Shown here one piece after another: positions 27,317-37,279 of a DNA stretch of 64,000 bases. This stretch comes from Winogradskyella sp. PC-19 (GTDB taxonomy: Bacteria; Bacteroidota; Bacteroidia; Flavobacteriales; Flavobacteriaceae). The translations under genes were made by a program, and so were the position numbers. How positions within the stretch are numbered: position 1 is the stretch's first letter; each line of letters opens with the position of its first letter. The stretch spans positions 347,213-411,212 of the forward strand of contig NZ_CP019332.1 of NCBI RefSeq assembly GCF_002163855.1. Reading direction: 5' to 3'. A model generated the notes under the pieces. That model searched no databases. It was not told the origin of the DNA and saw only the letters and a program-made list of their open reading frames with translations.

Positions 27317-28236
27317 TCGATAATTTTAATGCCTTCGGTATTAATTTTTGAAACAAACGTATAAAACGGAATATCGGTTTTAGAATATACATTCTGCATT
27401 GTGATTTCTACTTCTCTTGCTGTAGCTTCTCCCTTTGATAACGCATAAATTGAAGGTCCAGAACCCGAAATACCACAACCTAATGCGCCAGCTTTTAGCG
27501 ATTCAGTCTTTAAAGTATCAAAATGTGGAATGAGTTGTTTTCTGTGTGGTTCTACAATATAGTCATTGAGTGATTTACTTATAAGTGTGTAATTACTAGT
27601 GTGCAAGGCGTGTACTAAGCTACCAACGTTAGACCATTGTGTAATGGCATCTTTTAAAGCTACTTTTTCTGGAAGAATTGCTCTTGCTTCAGCAGTTTTA
27701 ATCTCTATCTGTGGATGTATTATTGTCGCATATAAATCATTAGGTGTTGGTAATTGTAAAACATCAACTGGGTTTACACTTCTGACTAATGTAAAACCTC
27801 CAAAAATTGCAGGTGCCAAGTTATCGGCATGTTCGCATTGACTCGCTAAGGCTTCGCCTTTTAATGCATATTTTGTGAGCTCTGTTTTATTTAGCGGTTT
27901 TCCTAGTAATTCGTTTATTCCAAAAACACTTCCGGCAGCACTAGCAGAGCTACTACCAATACCACTACCTGGTTTTATGTTTTTATAGATCTCAATATCA
28001 AAACCACAATCGGGATTTACTGCGTTATACATTGCTAATGCAGAAACTCCTGCGACATTTTTTTCTATTTCAAAAGGTAATTCTGCGCCTTCAATTTTTG
28101 TGATTCTAATGCCTTTTTTTGAAGTTTTATGAATTACCATTTCATCGCCAACAGTATCGAGACAGAAACCAAGGACATCATAGCCGCAGGAGACATTTGC
28201 TACTGTAGCAGGCGAAAATATTTTGGTTGAATCCAT
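27313..28236 (-). CDS. thrB: Homoserine kinase
   Basis: 307-residue GHMP-family kinase that phosphorylates homoserine. The ATP loop KPGSGIGSSSASA is at residues 88-100, the start is FSPATVANVSCGYDVLGF, and the C-terminal GCGISGSGPSIYAL loop is present. It lies 3 bases behind thrA and overlaps thrC, so the three genes are one transcript. Confidence 0.95.
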   Translation of the reverse strand: MDSTKIFSPATVANVSCGYDVLGFCLDTVGDEMVIHKTSKKGIRITKIEGAELPFEIEKNVAGVSALAMYNAVNPDCGFDIEIYKNIKPGSGIGSSSASAAGSVFGINELLGKPLNKTELTKYALKGEALASQCEHADNLAPAIFGGFTLVRSVNPVDVLQLPTPNDLYATIIHPQIEIKTAEARAILPEKVALKDAITQWSNVGSLVHALHTSNYTLISKSLNDYIVEPHRKQLIPHFDTLKTESLKAGALGCGISGSGPSIYALSKGEATAREVEITMQNVYSKTDIPFYTFVSKINTEGIKIIE

Positions 28237-28239
28237 ATC

Positions 28240-30687
28240 TTATCTATTACCTATTTTAATGATATCTGCAAATAGTCCTGAAGCTGTAACATCGGCTCCA
28301 GCTCCAGCTCCTTTTACTATTAACGGCTGTTCAGGATAACGTTCCGTATAAAACATTACAATGTTGTCCTTACCTTCTAAATTGTAAAATGGATGACCTT
28401 CTTGGATTTCTTGAAGCCCAACTTTACCATTACCGTCTTTGAATTCAGCGACATATTTTAATTGACAATTATTTTCCTTAGCCGAAGCATAAATCGCTTG
28501 AAAATGCGATTCGTCTTCTTTCAAAGTATCATAAAAGTCATCAATAGAATCACTTTCTAAATTTGCTTTAGTTAAGAAAGATTCGTTTTTAATATTCTCG
28601 ATTTCTATTTCGCCACCATTTTCTCGAGCGAGTATCAATATTTTTCTGGCGACATCAATACCACTTAGATCTATACGTGGGTCTGGTTCTGTATAACCTT
28701 CAAATTGAGCACGTTTTACCGTATCATGAAAGTTTGTTCGGTCACTAAAATTATTAAAAACAAAATTTAAACTTCCAGATAAAACAGCTTGTATACTGGT
28801 GACTTTATCTCCTGAAGCGACTAAATTATTTAATGTGTTTATGATTGGCAACCCAGCACCAACATTGGTTTCGTACAGAAAGGAAGCATTATATTTTGAA
28901 GCTAAATGATGTAGGTTTTTATAGGATTCGTAAGAACTAGAACATGCAATTTTGTTACAAGCAACTACAGAAATACTATGTCTAAGATACTGTGAGTACC
29001 AACCTGAAACTTCTTCATTTGCAGTAATATCTACAAAGATGCTATTGCGTAGGTTTAGGTCTATAACTTTATTAAAAAAGCGTTCTAGATTAGATTGCTC
29101 TGCAAAATCGAAAGCCGAAGGCCAGTCTTGCAAGTCAATACCTTGATCATTAAAAACCATCTTTCGAGAATTAGCAAGTCCAACTATGCGAACATCAATT
29201 TTTAATTTTTCTCTAAGAAAACTATGTTGTTGCTCAATTTGATCTATTAAACGTTCTCCTACATTTCCAACACCAACGATATAAACATTAAGTTGTTTTG
29301 CTTGGATTTCAAAAAAGCATTCGTGCAAAACGTTAAGCGCTTTTTTTACATCTGTCTCATTTATTACAGCAGAAATGTTTCGTTCTGATGCACCTTGCGC
29401 AATTGCTCTTACATTGATATTATTTTTGCCTAGTGTACTAAACATCCGACCACTGATGCCTTGATGATTTTTCATATTATCACCAATCAATGCAATGATA
29501 GACAGTTGATTTTCGACGACTATCGGTTCAATTTTTTTGAGAGTTATCTCATATTCAAAAGTTGCATCTATAGCGCGTTGAGCTTTGTCTGTATCTTTTT
29601 CGTCAATACCAAAACAAATGGCATGCTCCGATGAGGCTTGTGTTATAAAAATGACATTGATTTTTTCTTGCGCTAATGTTTCGAATAAGCGTTTCGAAAA
29701 CCCAGGTACTCCAACCATTCCTGAGCCTTGCAGTGTCAATAAAGCTATATTACTAATATTAGTAATACCTTTTACTGGAGTTTTGATTGAACTATCAGTT
29801 TCGTTTGAAATTCTGGTGCCAGCATCCTCAGGTTGCATTGTGTTTTTTATGAGCACAGGAATATTTGCATCTAAAACCGGTTGTACTGTTGGCGGATATA
29901 ATACTTTGGCTCCAAAGTGAGAAAGCTCCATAGCTTCTCTGTAAGACATATAATCAATAGGTTTTGCTTGTTTTACAATTTTTGGATTTGCAGTATACAT
30001 ACCACTGACATCAGTCCATATTTCTAAAATTTCAGTATTTAATGCTGCGGCAACTATTGCCGCTGTATAATCAGAACCACCACGTCCCAGAGTTGTTATG
30101 TCGCCAGTTTCTGATTTTGCTACAAAGCCAGGCAGAATAGTAATTGTTTGCTTTGACGTATTAAAATAGTTTTGAATATTAGTAGTAGTTACACTAAGTT
30201 TTACTTCAGCATTTTCATGATTAGCATCAGTAATTATTAGCTGTTGCGTGTTTTTCCTAACAACATCCATACCTCTTGATTTCATAGTTTTGGAAATGAT
30301 GTATGAAGATGTTAACTCGCCAAAACTTACCAACTTATCTGATATTTTAGGCGTTAATTCATTAAGTAAAAATAAACCATCAAGTAAGTTTTCTAAATCT
30401 TTAAATTTTGTATCTATAGCTTCTAATACAGCATCGTGATTTGTTGGTATCAGTTCCTTTACGATGTCAGTATGTATGGTTTTTATTTCGTTAAAAGTTT
30501 CTTTGTAGGTTTCATCTTTTTTTATTGCTAAATCACCTACATCTAATAGTTTATCAGTAACGCCTCCAATAGCAGATACAACCGCAATTATTTTAGCATC
30601 TTTAGATGCTGAGTCTAATACAGAAATAATTTTGTTTATGTTTGAAGCTGAGCCAACTGAGGTGCCACCAAATTTTAAAACCTTCAT
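28240..30687 (-). CDS. thrA: Bifunctional aspartate kinase / homoserine dehydrogenase
   Basis: 815 residues. The aspartokinase domain (KFGGTSVGSA at 5-14, GRGGSDYTA near 210) is followed by two ACT-like regulatory regions (residues about 310-460), then the NAD(P)-binding start of homoserine dehydrogenase (YIVGVGNVGERLIDQI near 465) and its catalytic domain (ASGLFADI at the end). The ACT domains imply feedback control by threonine, as in E. coli ThrA. First gene of thrABC. No leader peptide or attenuator is visible in the roughly 65-base leader. Confidence 0.95.
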   Translation of the reverse strand: MKVLKFGGTSVGSASNINKIISVLDSASKDAKIIAVVSAIGGVTDKLLDVGDLAIKKDETYKETFNEIKTIHTDIVKELIPTNHDAVLEAIDTKFKDLENLLDGLFLLNELTPKISDKLVSFGELTSSYIISKTMKSRGMDVVRKNTQQLIITDANHENAEVKLSVTTTNIQNYFNTSKQTITILPGFVAKSETGDITTLGRGGSDYTAAIVAAALNTEILEIWTDVSGMYTANPKIVKQAKPIDYMSYREAMELSHFGAKVLYPPTVQPVLDANIPVLIKNTMQPEDAGTRISNETDSSIKTPVKGITNISNIALLTLQGSGMVGVPGFSKRLFETLAQEKINVIFITQASSEHAICFGIDEKDTDKAQRAIDATFEYEITLKKIEPIVVENQLSIIALIGDNMKNHQGISGRMFSTLGKNNINVRAIAQGASERNISAVINETDVKKALNVLHECFFEIQAKQLNVYIVGVGNVGERLIDQIEQQHSFLREKLKIDVRIVGLANSRKMVFNDQGIDLQDWPSAFDFAEQSNLERFFNKVIDLNLRNSIFVDITANEEVSGWYSQYLRHSISVVACNKIACSSSYESYKNLHHLASKYNASFLYETNVGAGLPIINTLNNLVASGDKVTSIQAVLSGSLNFVFNNFSDRTNFHDTVKRAQFEGYTEPDPRIDLSGIDVARKILILARENGGEIEIENIKNESFLTKANLESDSIDDFYDTLKEDESHFQAIYASAKENNCQLKYVAEFKDGNGKVGLQEIQEGHPFYNLEGKDNIVMFYTERYPEQPLIVKGAGAGADVTASGLFADIIKIGNR

Positions 30688-30760
30688 ACTGTAACTTTAA
30701 AATTCTAATACTATAAAAAATAAGATATAAGCATCTTGATATTTAACTTTCAATACTAAT

Positions 30761-30794
30761 CAAATGTATTATTTTTACGAGAATAAAAAAACAA
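30761..30794 (-). promoter_or_regulatory. Promoter of thrABC
   Basis: On the minus strand TTG (30794 to 30792), a 23-base spacer and TACATTTG (30768 to 30761) fit the Bacteroidota consensus at its long end. Predicted start near 30754. Confidence 0.55.
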
Positions 30795-30864
30795 TAACAC
30801 TGGTTTACATTTTGTTTTATGAAATTGACGAAAAACAGATGAGTTGTTATGAACAGTATATAAT

Positions 30865-32424
30865 ATGAAGGTCTTTTCCAAAGCACAAATATATGAAGGT
30901 GATAGAGTCACTGAGGAACGTCAAAAATTACCAGCTTCTGAATTAATGGAGCGTGCTGGTTTACAAATTTTTAATTGGATGCATATGCGTATGCAAGGTG
31001 CGCAAGTACCGATTCATATTTTTTGTGGTATAGGTAATAATGGTGGTGATGGTTTAGTATTGGCACGACATCTAATTACTCATGGTTATAATGTCGAAAC
31101 ATATGTAGTAAATTGTGGTAATAGTCGATCTCAAGATTTTTTGACGAGCTATGACAAAGTTAAAGAGGTAACCAAAAAGTGGCCCCAATTATTAAAATGT
31201 GCTACAGATTTTCCTTCAATTCATAAAGACGATATTATTGTAGATGCTATTTTTGGAATAGGGCTTAACCGTTCAATTGAAGATTGGATTAAATTATTAT
31301 TTAAGCATTTTAAAGCTTCAGAAGCATTTACACTCTCAGTTGATATACCTTCAGGATTATATACCGATAAAGCAGTTGATGACAAAGACGGTGTTGTTAT
31401 GGCGAATTACACCCTAAGTTTCCAGTCTCCTAAATTGGTATTCTTTTTGCCTGAAACGTCTGATTATACAGTACAATGGGAAGTTATTGACATTGGTATT
31501 GATAGAGAGTATTTAATGACTACGGAAACTGAGATAGAATTAATTTCAAAAAATGAAGTTCTACCGATATACAAGCCTAGAGATAAGTTTGGTCATAAAG
31601 GTACTTATGGACATGGATTGATTATTGGTGGTAGTTACGGGAAAATTGGAGCTGTTAACTTGGCAACAAAGTCAGTTTTGGCAATTGGTGCTGGTGTTGC
31701 TACTGCTTATATCCCGAAATGCGGTTATACTGTTTTGCAAACGAGTTTACCAGAAGCTATGGTAATTACGTCAGATAATGAATCTCATATAGATTCAATT
31801 AAATTTGACATTACGCCAACAGCTATCGGAATAGGAGTAGGTTTGGGGACTAAAACAGAAACAGTCAAAGCTTTTGAAACTTTTTTGAAAGCCCAAAAAG
31901 CGCCTCTAGTTATTGATGCAGATGCTTTGAATATGATTTCTAAAAAGAAAACACTTTTAAAATCAGTTCCTGAAAATTCTATTTTAACACCTCACTTAAG
32001 AGAGCTAGAACGTTTGGTCGGAAAGTGGTCTGATGATTTTGATAAACTTAAAAGAGCAAAAGAATTTTCATTAAAGTATAAAGTTATTCTTGTTATAAAA
32101 GGCGCACATACAACTACAGTGTATGGTAACAAATTATATGTCAATACTTCAGGGAATCCAGGAATGGCAACAGCAGGTTCTGGTGATGTACTAACAGGAG
32201 TTATTACAGGTTTAATTTGTCAAGGTTATTCAGAAATAGAAGCAGCTTTATTCGGTGTATATCTTCATGGTAGAGCAGGAGATATAGCACTCGAAGAATT
32301 TGGGTATCAGAGTCTGATGGCTGGAAATATTATTGATTATCTGGCAGAAGCTTATATAGATTTATTTAAACAGCCAGAACAGCCTCAAGTGGAGGAAGAT
32401 GTCCAAGCCAACGAAAACGCGTAA
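30865..32424 (+). CDS. nnr: Bifunctional NAD(P)H-hydrate repair enzyme
   Basis: 519 residues combining the YjeF N-terminal epimerase (residues 1-215, nucleotide loop CGIGNNGGDGLVLAR at 54-68) with the ADP-dependent (S)-NAD(P)H-hydrate dehydratase (ribokinase-like fold; GHGLIIGGSYGKIGA near 249-263 and NPGMATAGSGDVLTG near 431-445). Together they repair damaged, hydrated NADH and NADPH. The C-terminal tail (QPEQPQVEEDVQANENA) is a non-conserved acidic extension. hutH follows 4 bases later. Confidence 0.93.
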   Translation: MKVFSKAQIYEGDRVTEERQKLPASELMERAGLQIFNWMHMRMQGAQVPIHIFCGIGNNGGDGLVLARHLITHGYNVETYVVNCGNSRSQDFLTSYDKVKEVTKKWPQLLKCATDFPSIHKDDIIVDAIFGIGLNRSIEDWIKLLFKHFKASEAFTLSVDIPSGLYTDKAVDDKDGVVMANYTLSFQSPKLVFFLPETSDYTVQWEVIDIGIDREYLMTTETEIELISKNEVLPIYKPRDKFGHKGTYGHGLIIGGSYGKIGAVNLATKSVLAIGAGVATAYIPKCGYTVLQTSLPEAMVITSDNESHIDSIKFDITPTAIGIGVGLGTKTETVKAFETFLKAQKAPLVIDADALNMISKKKTLLKSVPENSILTPHLRELERLVGKWSDDFDKLKRAKEFSLKYKVILVIKGAHTTTVYGNKLYVNTSGNPGMATAGSGDVLTGVITGLICQGYSEIEAALFGVYLHGRAGDIALEEFGYQSLMAGNIIDYLAEAYIDLFKQPEQPQVEEDVQANENA

Positions 32425-32428
32425 CAAA

Positions 32429-33985
32429 ATGTCAAAATATTACACTATATCGCCAGAAAAACTTACTCTAAAAGATATTAACGATATTATTTTTAATGAG
32501 AAGAAAATAAAGCTTTCTGATGAATCGGTTTTAAGAATAAAAAAATCAAAAGCGTATTTGAATGCTAAACTAACTGAAAGCGACAAACCGTTTTATGGTA
32601 TCAATACTGGTTTTGGTTCTCTGTATAATGTAAAAATTTCAAAACGAGATTTAACCAAACTTCAAGAAAACCTCGTCATGTCTCATGCTTGTGGTACTGG
32701 AGATAAAGTTCCTGAGGTGATTGTAAAAATCATGCTTTTACTTAAGATTAAGTCTTTGAGTTTTGGGCATAGTGGTGTGCAATTAGTAACAGTTAAACGT
32801 TTAATTGATTTTTTTAATAATAATATTTTTCCATTTGTTTATACACAAGGTTCGCTAGGTGCTTCGGGTGATTTAGCGCCTTTAGCGCATTTATCATTAC
32901 CAATTATCGGAAAAGGTAAAGTCACATACCAAAACCGACTTGTTAAAACATCAACTGTATTAAAAAAGTTTAATTGGAAACCTATAAAACTTGAAGCAAA
33001 AGAAGGATTAGCATTGTTAAATGGCACGCAATTTATGACTGCTTATGGTGTCTACTGTTTATTACTATCTCACAAAACATCTTACTTAGCCGATATTGTT
33101 GCTAGTATATCTTTAGACGCTTTTGATGGTAGAATTGACCCGTTTAATGATTTGGTTCATTTAATTAGACCTCATGCTGGACAGCTAAAAGTAGCGAGAC
33201 GTTTTACGGAATTTTTAAAAGGAAGCGAGTTAATTAATCGTGAAAAAGAGCACGTGCAAGACCCGTATTCTTTTAGATGCATTCCGCAAGTGCATGGTGC
33301 AACTAAAGATACTATTGACTTTGTTGAAAAAACGATGATAATTGAAATCAATTCTGTAACTGATAATCCTAATATTTTTCCTGATGAAGACGAGATTATC
33401 TCTGCAGGAAACTTCCATGGCCAACCTTTGGCTTTAGCTTTTGATTATTTAAAAATTGCCATGGCAGAAATTGGTAACATCTCTGAACGTCGTATTTTTC
33501 AATTAGTATCAGGTCTTAGAGGTTTACCTGCATTTTTAGTAGATAACCCAGGTCTAAATTCTGGTTTTATGATTCCTCAATACACAGCAGCTAGTATTGT
33601 TAGTGCAAATAAACAGCTAGCAACACCTGCTAGTATTGACAGTATAGTATCTAGTAATGGACAAGAAGATCATGTAAGTATGGGTGCAAATGCAGCTACG
33701 CAAGCTTATAATCTTATTCGAAATGTAGAACGTATTATTGCTATAGAATTGTTTAATGCCAGTCAAGCTTTACAATTTAGAAGACCACTCAAATCTTCTA
33801 AATTTATTGAATTATTTTTAAAAACTTACAGGCAAGAGGTACCATTTATCAAGAAAGATGAAATTCTTCATGATGATATTGAGAAGAGTATAAAGTTTTT
33901 GAAGAAGTATAATATCACAGATTTTGAACTTTTCCTCAACGATTATGGAGTTAAAGTGAGCTTATTAGAGAATAATCTTGAATAA
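32429..33985 (+). CDS. hutH: Histidine ammonia-lyase family enzyme
   Basis: 518 residues. It deaminates L-histidine to urocanate using the MIO cofactor formed from Ala145-Ser146-Gly147 in GSLGASGDLAPLAHLSLP. The family signatures YGINTGFGSL and FHGQPLALAFDYL are present. Another ATG at 32399 overlaps nnr, but family N-termini start near MSKYYTISPEKL. No hutU, hutI or hutG is nearby, so it is separated from the rest of a Hut pathway. A tyrosine ammonia-lyase activity cannot be excluded. Confidence 0.88.
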   Translation: MSKYYTISPEKLTLKDINDIIFNEKKIKLSDESVLRIKKSKAYLNAKLTESDKPFYGINTGFGSLYNVKISKRDLTKLQENLVMSHACGTGDKVPEVIVKIMLLLKIKSLSFGHSGVQLVTVKRLIDFFNNNIFPFVYTQGSLGASGDLAPLAHLSLPIIGKGKVTYQNRLVKTSTVLKKFNWKPIKLEAKEGLALLNGTQFMTAYGVYCLLLSHKTSYLADIVASISLDAFDGRIDPFNDLVHLIRPHAGQLKVARRFTEFLKGSELINREKEHVQDPYSFRCIPQVHGATKDTIDFVEKTMIIEINSVTDNPNIFPDEDEIISAGNFHGQPLALAFDYLKIAMAEIGNISERRIFQLVSGLRGLPAFLVDNPGLNSGFMIPQYTAASIVSANKQLATPASIDSIVSSNGQEDHVSMGANAATQAYNLIRNVERIIAIELFNASQALQFRRPLKSSKFIELFLKTYRQEVPFIKKDEILHDDIEKSIKFLKKYNITDFELFLNDYGVKVSLLENNLE

Positions 33986-34018
33986 TATATTCTTTTTCGA
34001 GATTTTATTTGAAATTTT

Positions 34019-34393
34019 TTAAGTTAAATTTTTTACAACTGATTTAGCCCATTCCTTTGCATCATTAATGTTGTCAAAAACTTCAATAGGCTTATCGAAA
34101 TACAACTGTTCAATTTTCACATTACCGCTTGTTTTGAAGCCGTATGAAACGACTGCAAACCCTGCCAAATTTTCAATCTCATTTATTTTTTTATACACAT
34201 TTGGATTTACAGAGTAAGAATTTATTCGATTACTTATGTAAACGAATTGTTTTCCGCCAAAATATGTTTTACTAATATCAAAAAGTACATCACTATGACC
34301 AACAGTAATGTCGGTGCCTTCTTTCATGACAACGATAAAATAGTTTTTGAAAATAGTGATGTCACAAAAATAAAGATGTAAAGAATCTGTCAT
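34019..34393 (-). CDS. Small STAS/SpoIIAA-like protein
   Basis: 124 residues, soluble. The alternating beta/alpha pattern with FGGKQFVYISNRINSYSVNPNVYKKI, then GFAVVSYG and FDNINDAKEWAKSVV at the end, resembles the SpoIIAA-like (STAS fold) proteins common in Flavobacteriaceae. The match rests on pattern, not on a diagnostic residue, and the function is unknown. A strong terminator separates it from clpC upstream. Confidence 0.6.
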   Translation of the reverse strand: MTDSLHLYFCDITIFKNYFIVVMKEGTDITVGHSDVLFDISKTYFGGKQFVYISNRINSYSVNPNVYKKINEIENLAGFAVVSYGFKTSGNVKIEQLYFDKPIEVFDNINDAKEWAKSVVKNLT

Positions 34394-34419
34394 AAAATTA
34401 TAAAAATCTAAAGTACAAA

Positions 34420-34446
34420 AAAACTCCTTCGGTAAGAAGGAGTTTT
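34420..34446 (-). terminator. Terminator of clpC
   Basis: An 11-bp perfect stem (34420-34430 with 34436-34446, core CTCCTTC) with a 5-base loop is followed on the minus strand by a run of T, about 20 bases after the clpC stop. Confidence 0.85.
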
Positions 34447-34466
34447 AGGATTTAGAATGCTTAAAA

Positions 34467-37019
34467 TTATGACTCCTTCGGTTTCTCAGAAGATTTTACT
34501 TTAATAGTTAATTCATTATTTTTCTCTTCAAAATCCATAGAAATAGTATCACCTTCTTGAATTTTAGAATTAATGATTTCTTCAGCCAAAGCATCCTCAA
34601 TATATTTCTGAATAGCTCTTTTTAGAGGTCTAGCACCATACTGTGAATCAAAACCTTTGTCTGCAATATAGTCCTTAGCTTTCTTAGATAATTTCAATTC
34701 ATAGCCTAAATCTTTGATACGTGCAATTAATTTGACTAATTCGATATCAATAATTTTATTAATATCTTCTTTTTCAAGTGTATTAAAAACAACTACATCG
34801 TCGATACGATTCAAAAATTCTGGAGCAAATGCTTTTTTCAAGGCGTTTTCAATAATGCCTTTTGCATGGTCTGCAGCTTGAGATTCCTTTGCAGAAGTTC
34901 CAAAACCAACGCCTGTACCAAAGTCTTTTAATTTACGTGCACCAATATTTGATGTCATTATTATAATCGTGTTTCTAAAATCAATTTTACGACCAAGACT
35001 ATCTGTTAAATAACCATCATCTAAAACTTGTAATAACATATTAAAAACATCCGGATGAGCTTTTTCGATTTCATCTAAAAGAACTACTGCATATGGTTTA
35101 CGTCGAACTTTTTCTGTCAATTGTCCACCTTCTTCATAACCAACGTATCCTGGAGGCGCACCTATTAGTCTAGAGATAGCGAATTTTTCCATATATTCAC
35201 TCATGTCAATCCTGATAAGCGCATCATCATTGTCAAACAACTCGTTAGCTAATACTTTAGCCAACTGCGTTTTACCAACACCTGTTTGACCTAAAAAGAT
35301 AAACGAACCAATTGGCTTATTTGGGTCTTTAAGTCCAGCTCTGTTTCGCTGTATAGCTTTTACTACTTTTGCAACAGCAGGGTCTTGACCTATAACACGA
35401 CCTTTTATTAAGTTTGGTAGTTCTGCTAGTTTGTTGATTTCAGTCTGAGCAATTTTATTAACAGGGATACCAGTCATCATAGAAACGACATCAGCAACAT
35501 TTTCTTCAGTTACCATTTCTCGATGTAGTTTAGTCTCGTCTTCCCATTTTTCTTGTGCTAAAGCTAAATCTTTTTCTATACGTTTTTCATCATCTCTGAG
35601 TTTAGCAGCTTCTTCGTATTTCTGTTTCTTAACGACACTATTTTTTGTTTCCCTTACTTCTTCAAGTTTTTGTTCTAACTCAATAATTTGTTTAGGAACG
35701 TCAATATTTGTTATATGAACTCTTGAGCCTGCTTCGTCTAAAGCATCTATGGCTTTGTCTGGTAAAAAGCGTTCGGTCATGTAACGATTGGTTAACTTTA
35801 CACAAGCTTCTATAGCTTCATCGGTATAATTAACGTTATGATGTTCTTCGTATTTACCTTTAATATTGTTAAGGATTTCAATAGTTTGTTCAACACTTGT
35901 AGGCTCAACAACAACCTTTTGAAAACGACGTTCTAAAGCGCCATCTTTCTCTATATATTGTCTATATTCATCAAGTGTCGTTGCACCAATACATTGTATT
36001 TCACCTCGTGCTAAAGCTGGTTTAAACATATTAGAAGCATCTAAACTCCCTGTAGCTCCACCAGCACCAACAATAGTATGAATTTCATCAATAAAAAGGA
36101 TGATATCATCATTCTTTTCAAGTTCATTCATAACAGCTTTCATACGTTCTTCAAATTGACCTCTATATTTTGTGCCAGCAACTAAGCTTGCTAAATCTAG
36201 AGTTACCACACGTTTATTGAATAAAGTTCTGGAAACTTTTCGTTTAACAATACGTAAAGCTAAACCTTCAGCAATAGCAGATTTACCAACTCCAGGTTCT
36301 CCGATTAAAAGCGGATTATTCTTTTTGCGTCTACTAAGGATCTGAGAAACACGTTGTATTTCTTCTTCTCGACCCACAACAGGGTCTAGTTTTCCTTCTT
36401 CGGCTAATACTGTTAAATCTCTACCAAAGTTGTCTAAAACTGGTGTTTTAGACTTTTTGTTTCCTTTTTGAGGTGTTCCGCCAAATGGATTTTGCTTAGC
36501 ATTATCTTCAGATTCATTCATGTCATCATCAGAAAATGATTCTGCCTTTGGTGTTTCTAAGAAATCGTCATCGTTTGTTATCATAGATTTAAATTCTTCT
36601 TTTGTATTATCATAATCTACTTTAAGCTTATTTAAAAGCTTAGTTGTAGGGTCGTTTTCGTTTCGTAAAATGCACAATAATAAATGTGCAGTATTTATAG
36701 ATGTGCTCTGAAATAATTTTGCTTCTAAAAAAGTAGTTTTTAGAGCACGCTCGGCTTGTCTTGTCAAATGCAAGTTTTTCTTTTCGTTAGAGGCTACAGC
36801 TATGTTAGGGTTAGCAGGGCTTAATATCTCAACTTTACGGCGTAGATGATTTAAATCTACATCCAAAGAATTCAAGATATCTATAGCTTTACCATTTCCG
36901 TCTCTTAAAAGTCCGAGCATAAGATGTTCTGTCCCAATAAAATCATGACCTAATCTCAAGGCTTCTTCTTTACTGTAAGCAATTACATCTTTTACTCTTG
37001 GTGAAAAATTATCGTCCAT
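34467..37019 (-). CDS. clpC: ATP-dependent Clp protease ATPase subunit ClpC
   Basis: 850-residue AAA+ unfoldase. Two Clp_N repeats cover residues 1-145, followed by an acidic linker. AAA-1 carries [14 protein letters not shown] near 240. A middle domain with a UVR-like segment ([21 protein letters not shown]) comes next, and AAA-2 carries [14 protein letters not shown] near 580. It unfolds substrates for ClpP, which is not in this window. The UVR-like segment and full N-domain place it with ClpC rather than ClpB or ClpA. Monocistronic, with its own promoter and terminator. Confidence 0.94.
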   Translation of the reverse strand: MDDNFSPRVKDVIAYSKEEALRLGHDFIGTEHLMLGLLRDGNGKAIDILNSLDVDLNHLRRKVEILSPANPNIAVASNEKKNLHLTRQAERALKTTFLEAKLFQSTSINTAHLLLCILRNENDPTTKLLNKLKVDYDNTKEEFKSMITNDDDFLETPKAESFSDDDMNESEDNAKQNPFGGTPQKGNKKSKTPVLDNFGRDLTVLAEEGKLDPVVGREEEIQRVSQILSRRKKNNPLLIGEPGVGKSAIAEGLALRIVKRKVSRTLFNKRVVTLDLASLVAGTKYRGQFEERMKAVMNELEKNDDIILFIDEIHTIVGAGGATGSLDASNMFKPALARGEIQCIGATTLDEYRQYIEKDGALERRFQKVVVEPTSVEQTIEILNNIKGKYEEHHNVNYTDEAIEACVKLTNRYMTERFLPDKAIDALDEAGSRVHITNIDVPKQIIELEQKLEEVRETKNSVVKKQKYEEAAKLRDDEKRIEKDLALAQEKWEDETKLHREMVTEENVADVVSMMTGIPVNKIAQTEINKLAELPNLIKGRVIGQDPAVAKVVKAIQRNRAGLKDPNKPIGSFIFLGQTGVGKTQLAKVLANELFDNDDALIRIDMSEYMEKFAISRLIGAPPGYVGYEEGGQLTEKVRRKPYAVVLLDEIEKAHPDVFNMLLQVLDDGYLTDSLGRKIDFRNTIIIMTSNIGARKLKDFGTGVGFGTSAKESQAADHAKGIIENALKKAFAPEFLNRIDDVVVFNTLEKEDINKIIDIELVKLIARIKDLGYELKLSKKAKDYIADKGFDSQYGARPLKRAIQKYIEDALAEEIINSKIQEGDTISMDFEEKNNELTIKVKSSEKPKES

Positions 37020-37039
37020 ATTAAAAATTCGTTCTGCAT

Positions 37040-37071
37040 TAAAAATACTAAATTCAATAATAATAAGACAA
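37040..37071 (-). promoter_or_regulatory. Promoter of clpC
   Basis: TTG (minus 37071 to 37069), a 21-base spacer and TATTTTTA (37047 to 37040), one mismatch from TAnnTTTG. Predicted start about 15 bases before the ATG. I see no CtsR-like or CIRCE repeat. Confidence 0.5.
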
Positions 37072-37279
37072 AAACTATACCTTATTAATACTTAATTAAC
37101 GAATAGACTTAAAAAAGGGTGTAAATCAAAATTATGAGCCATATACTTATTAACGATTTTGGTTATAAAAATTGTTAATAAATAGGCGATGGAAAACCGA
37201 GAAAGTGTCTTAGAACGCTTTAAAATGCGTATATTAGCACGTTACATAATTTAAGACAATTTAATCAATATTAAAAAAT

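Noticed and set aside
30688-30753. Possible threonine attenuator before thrA
   Set aside because: I looked for a leader peptide rich in Thr/Ile codons and for competing hairpins; only a 5-bp stem is present.
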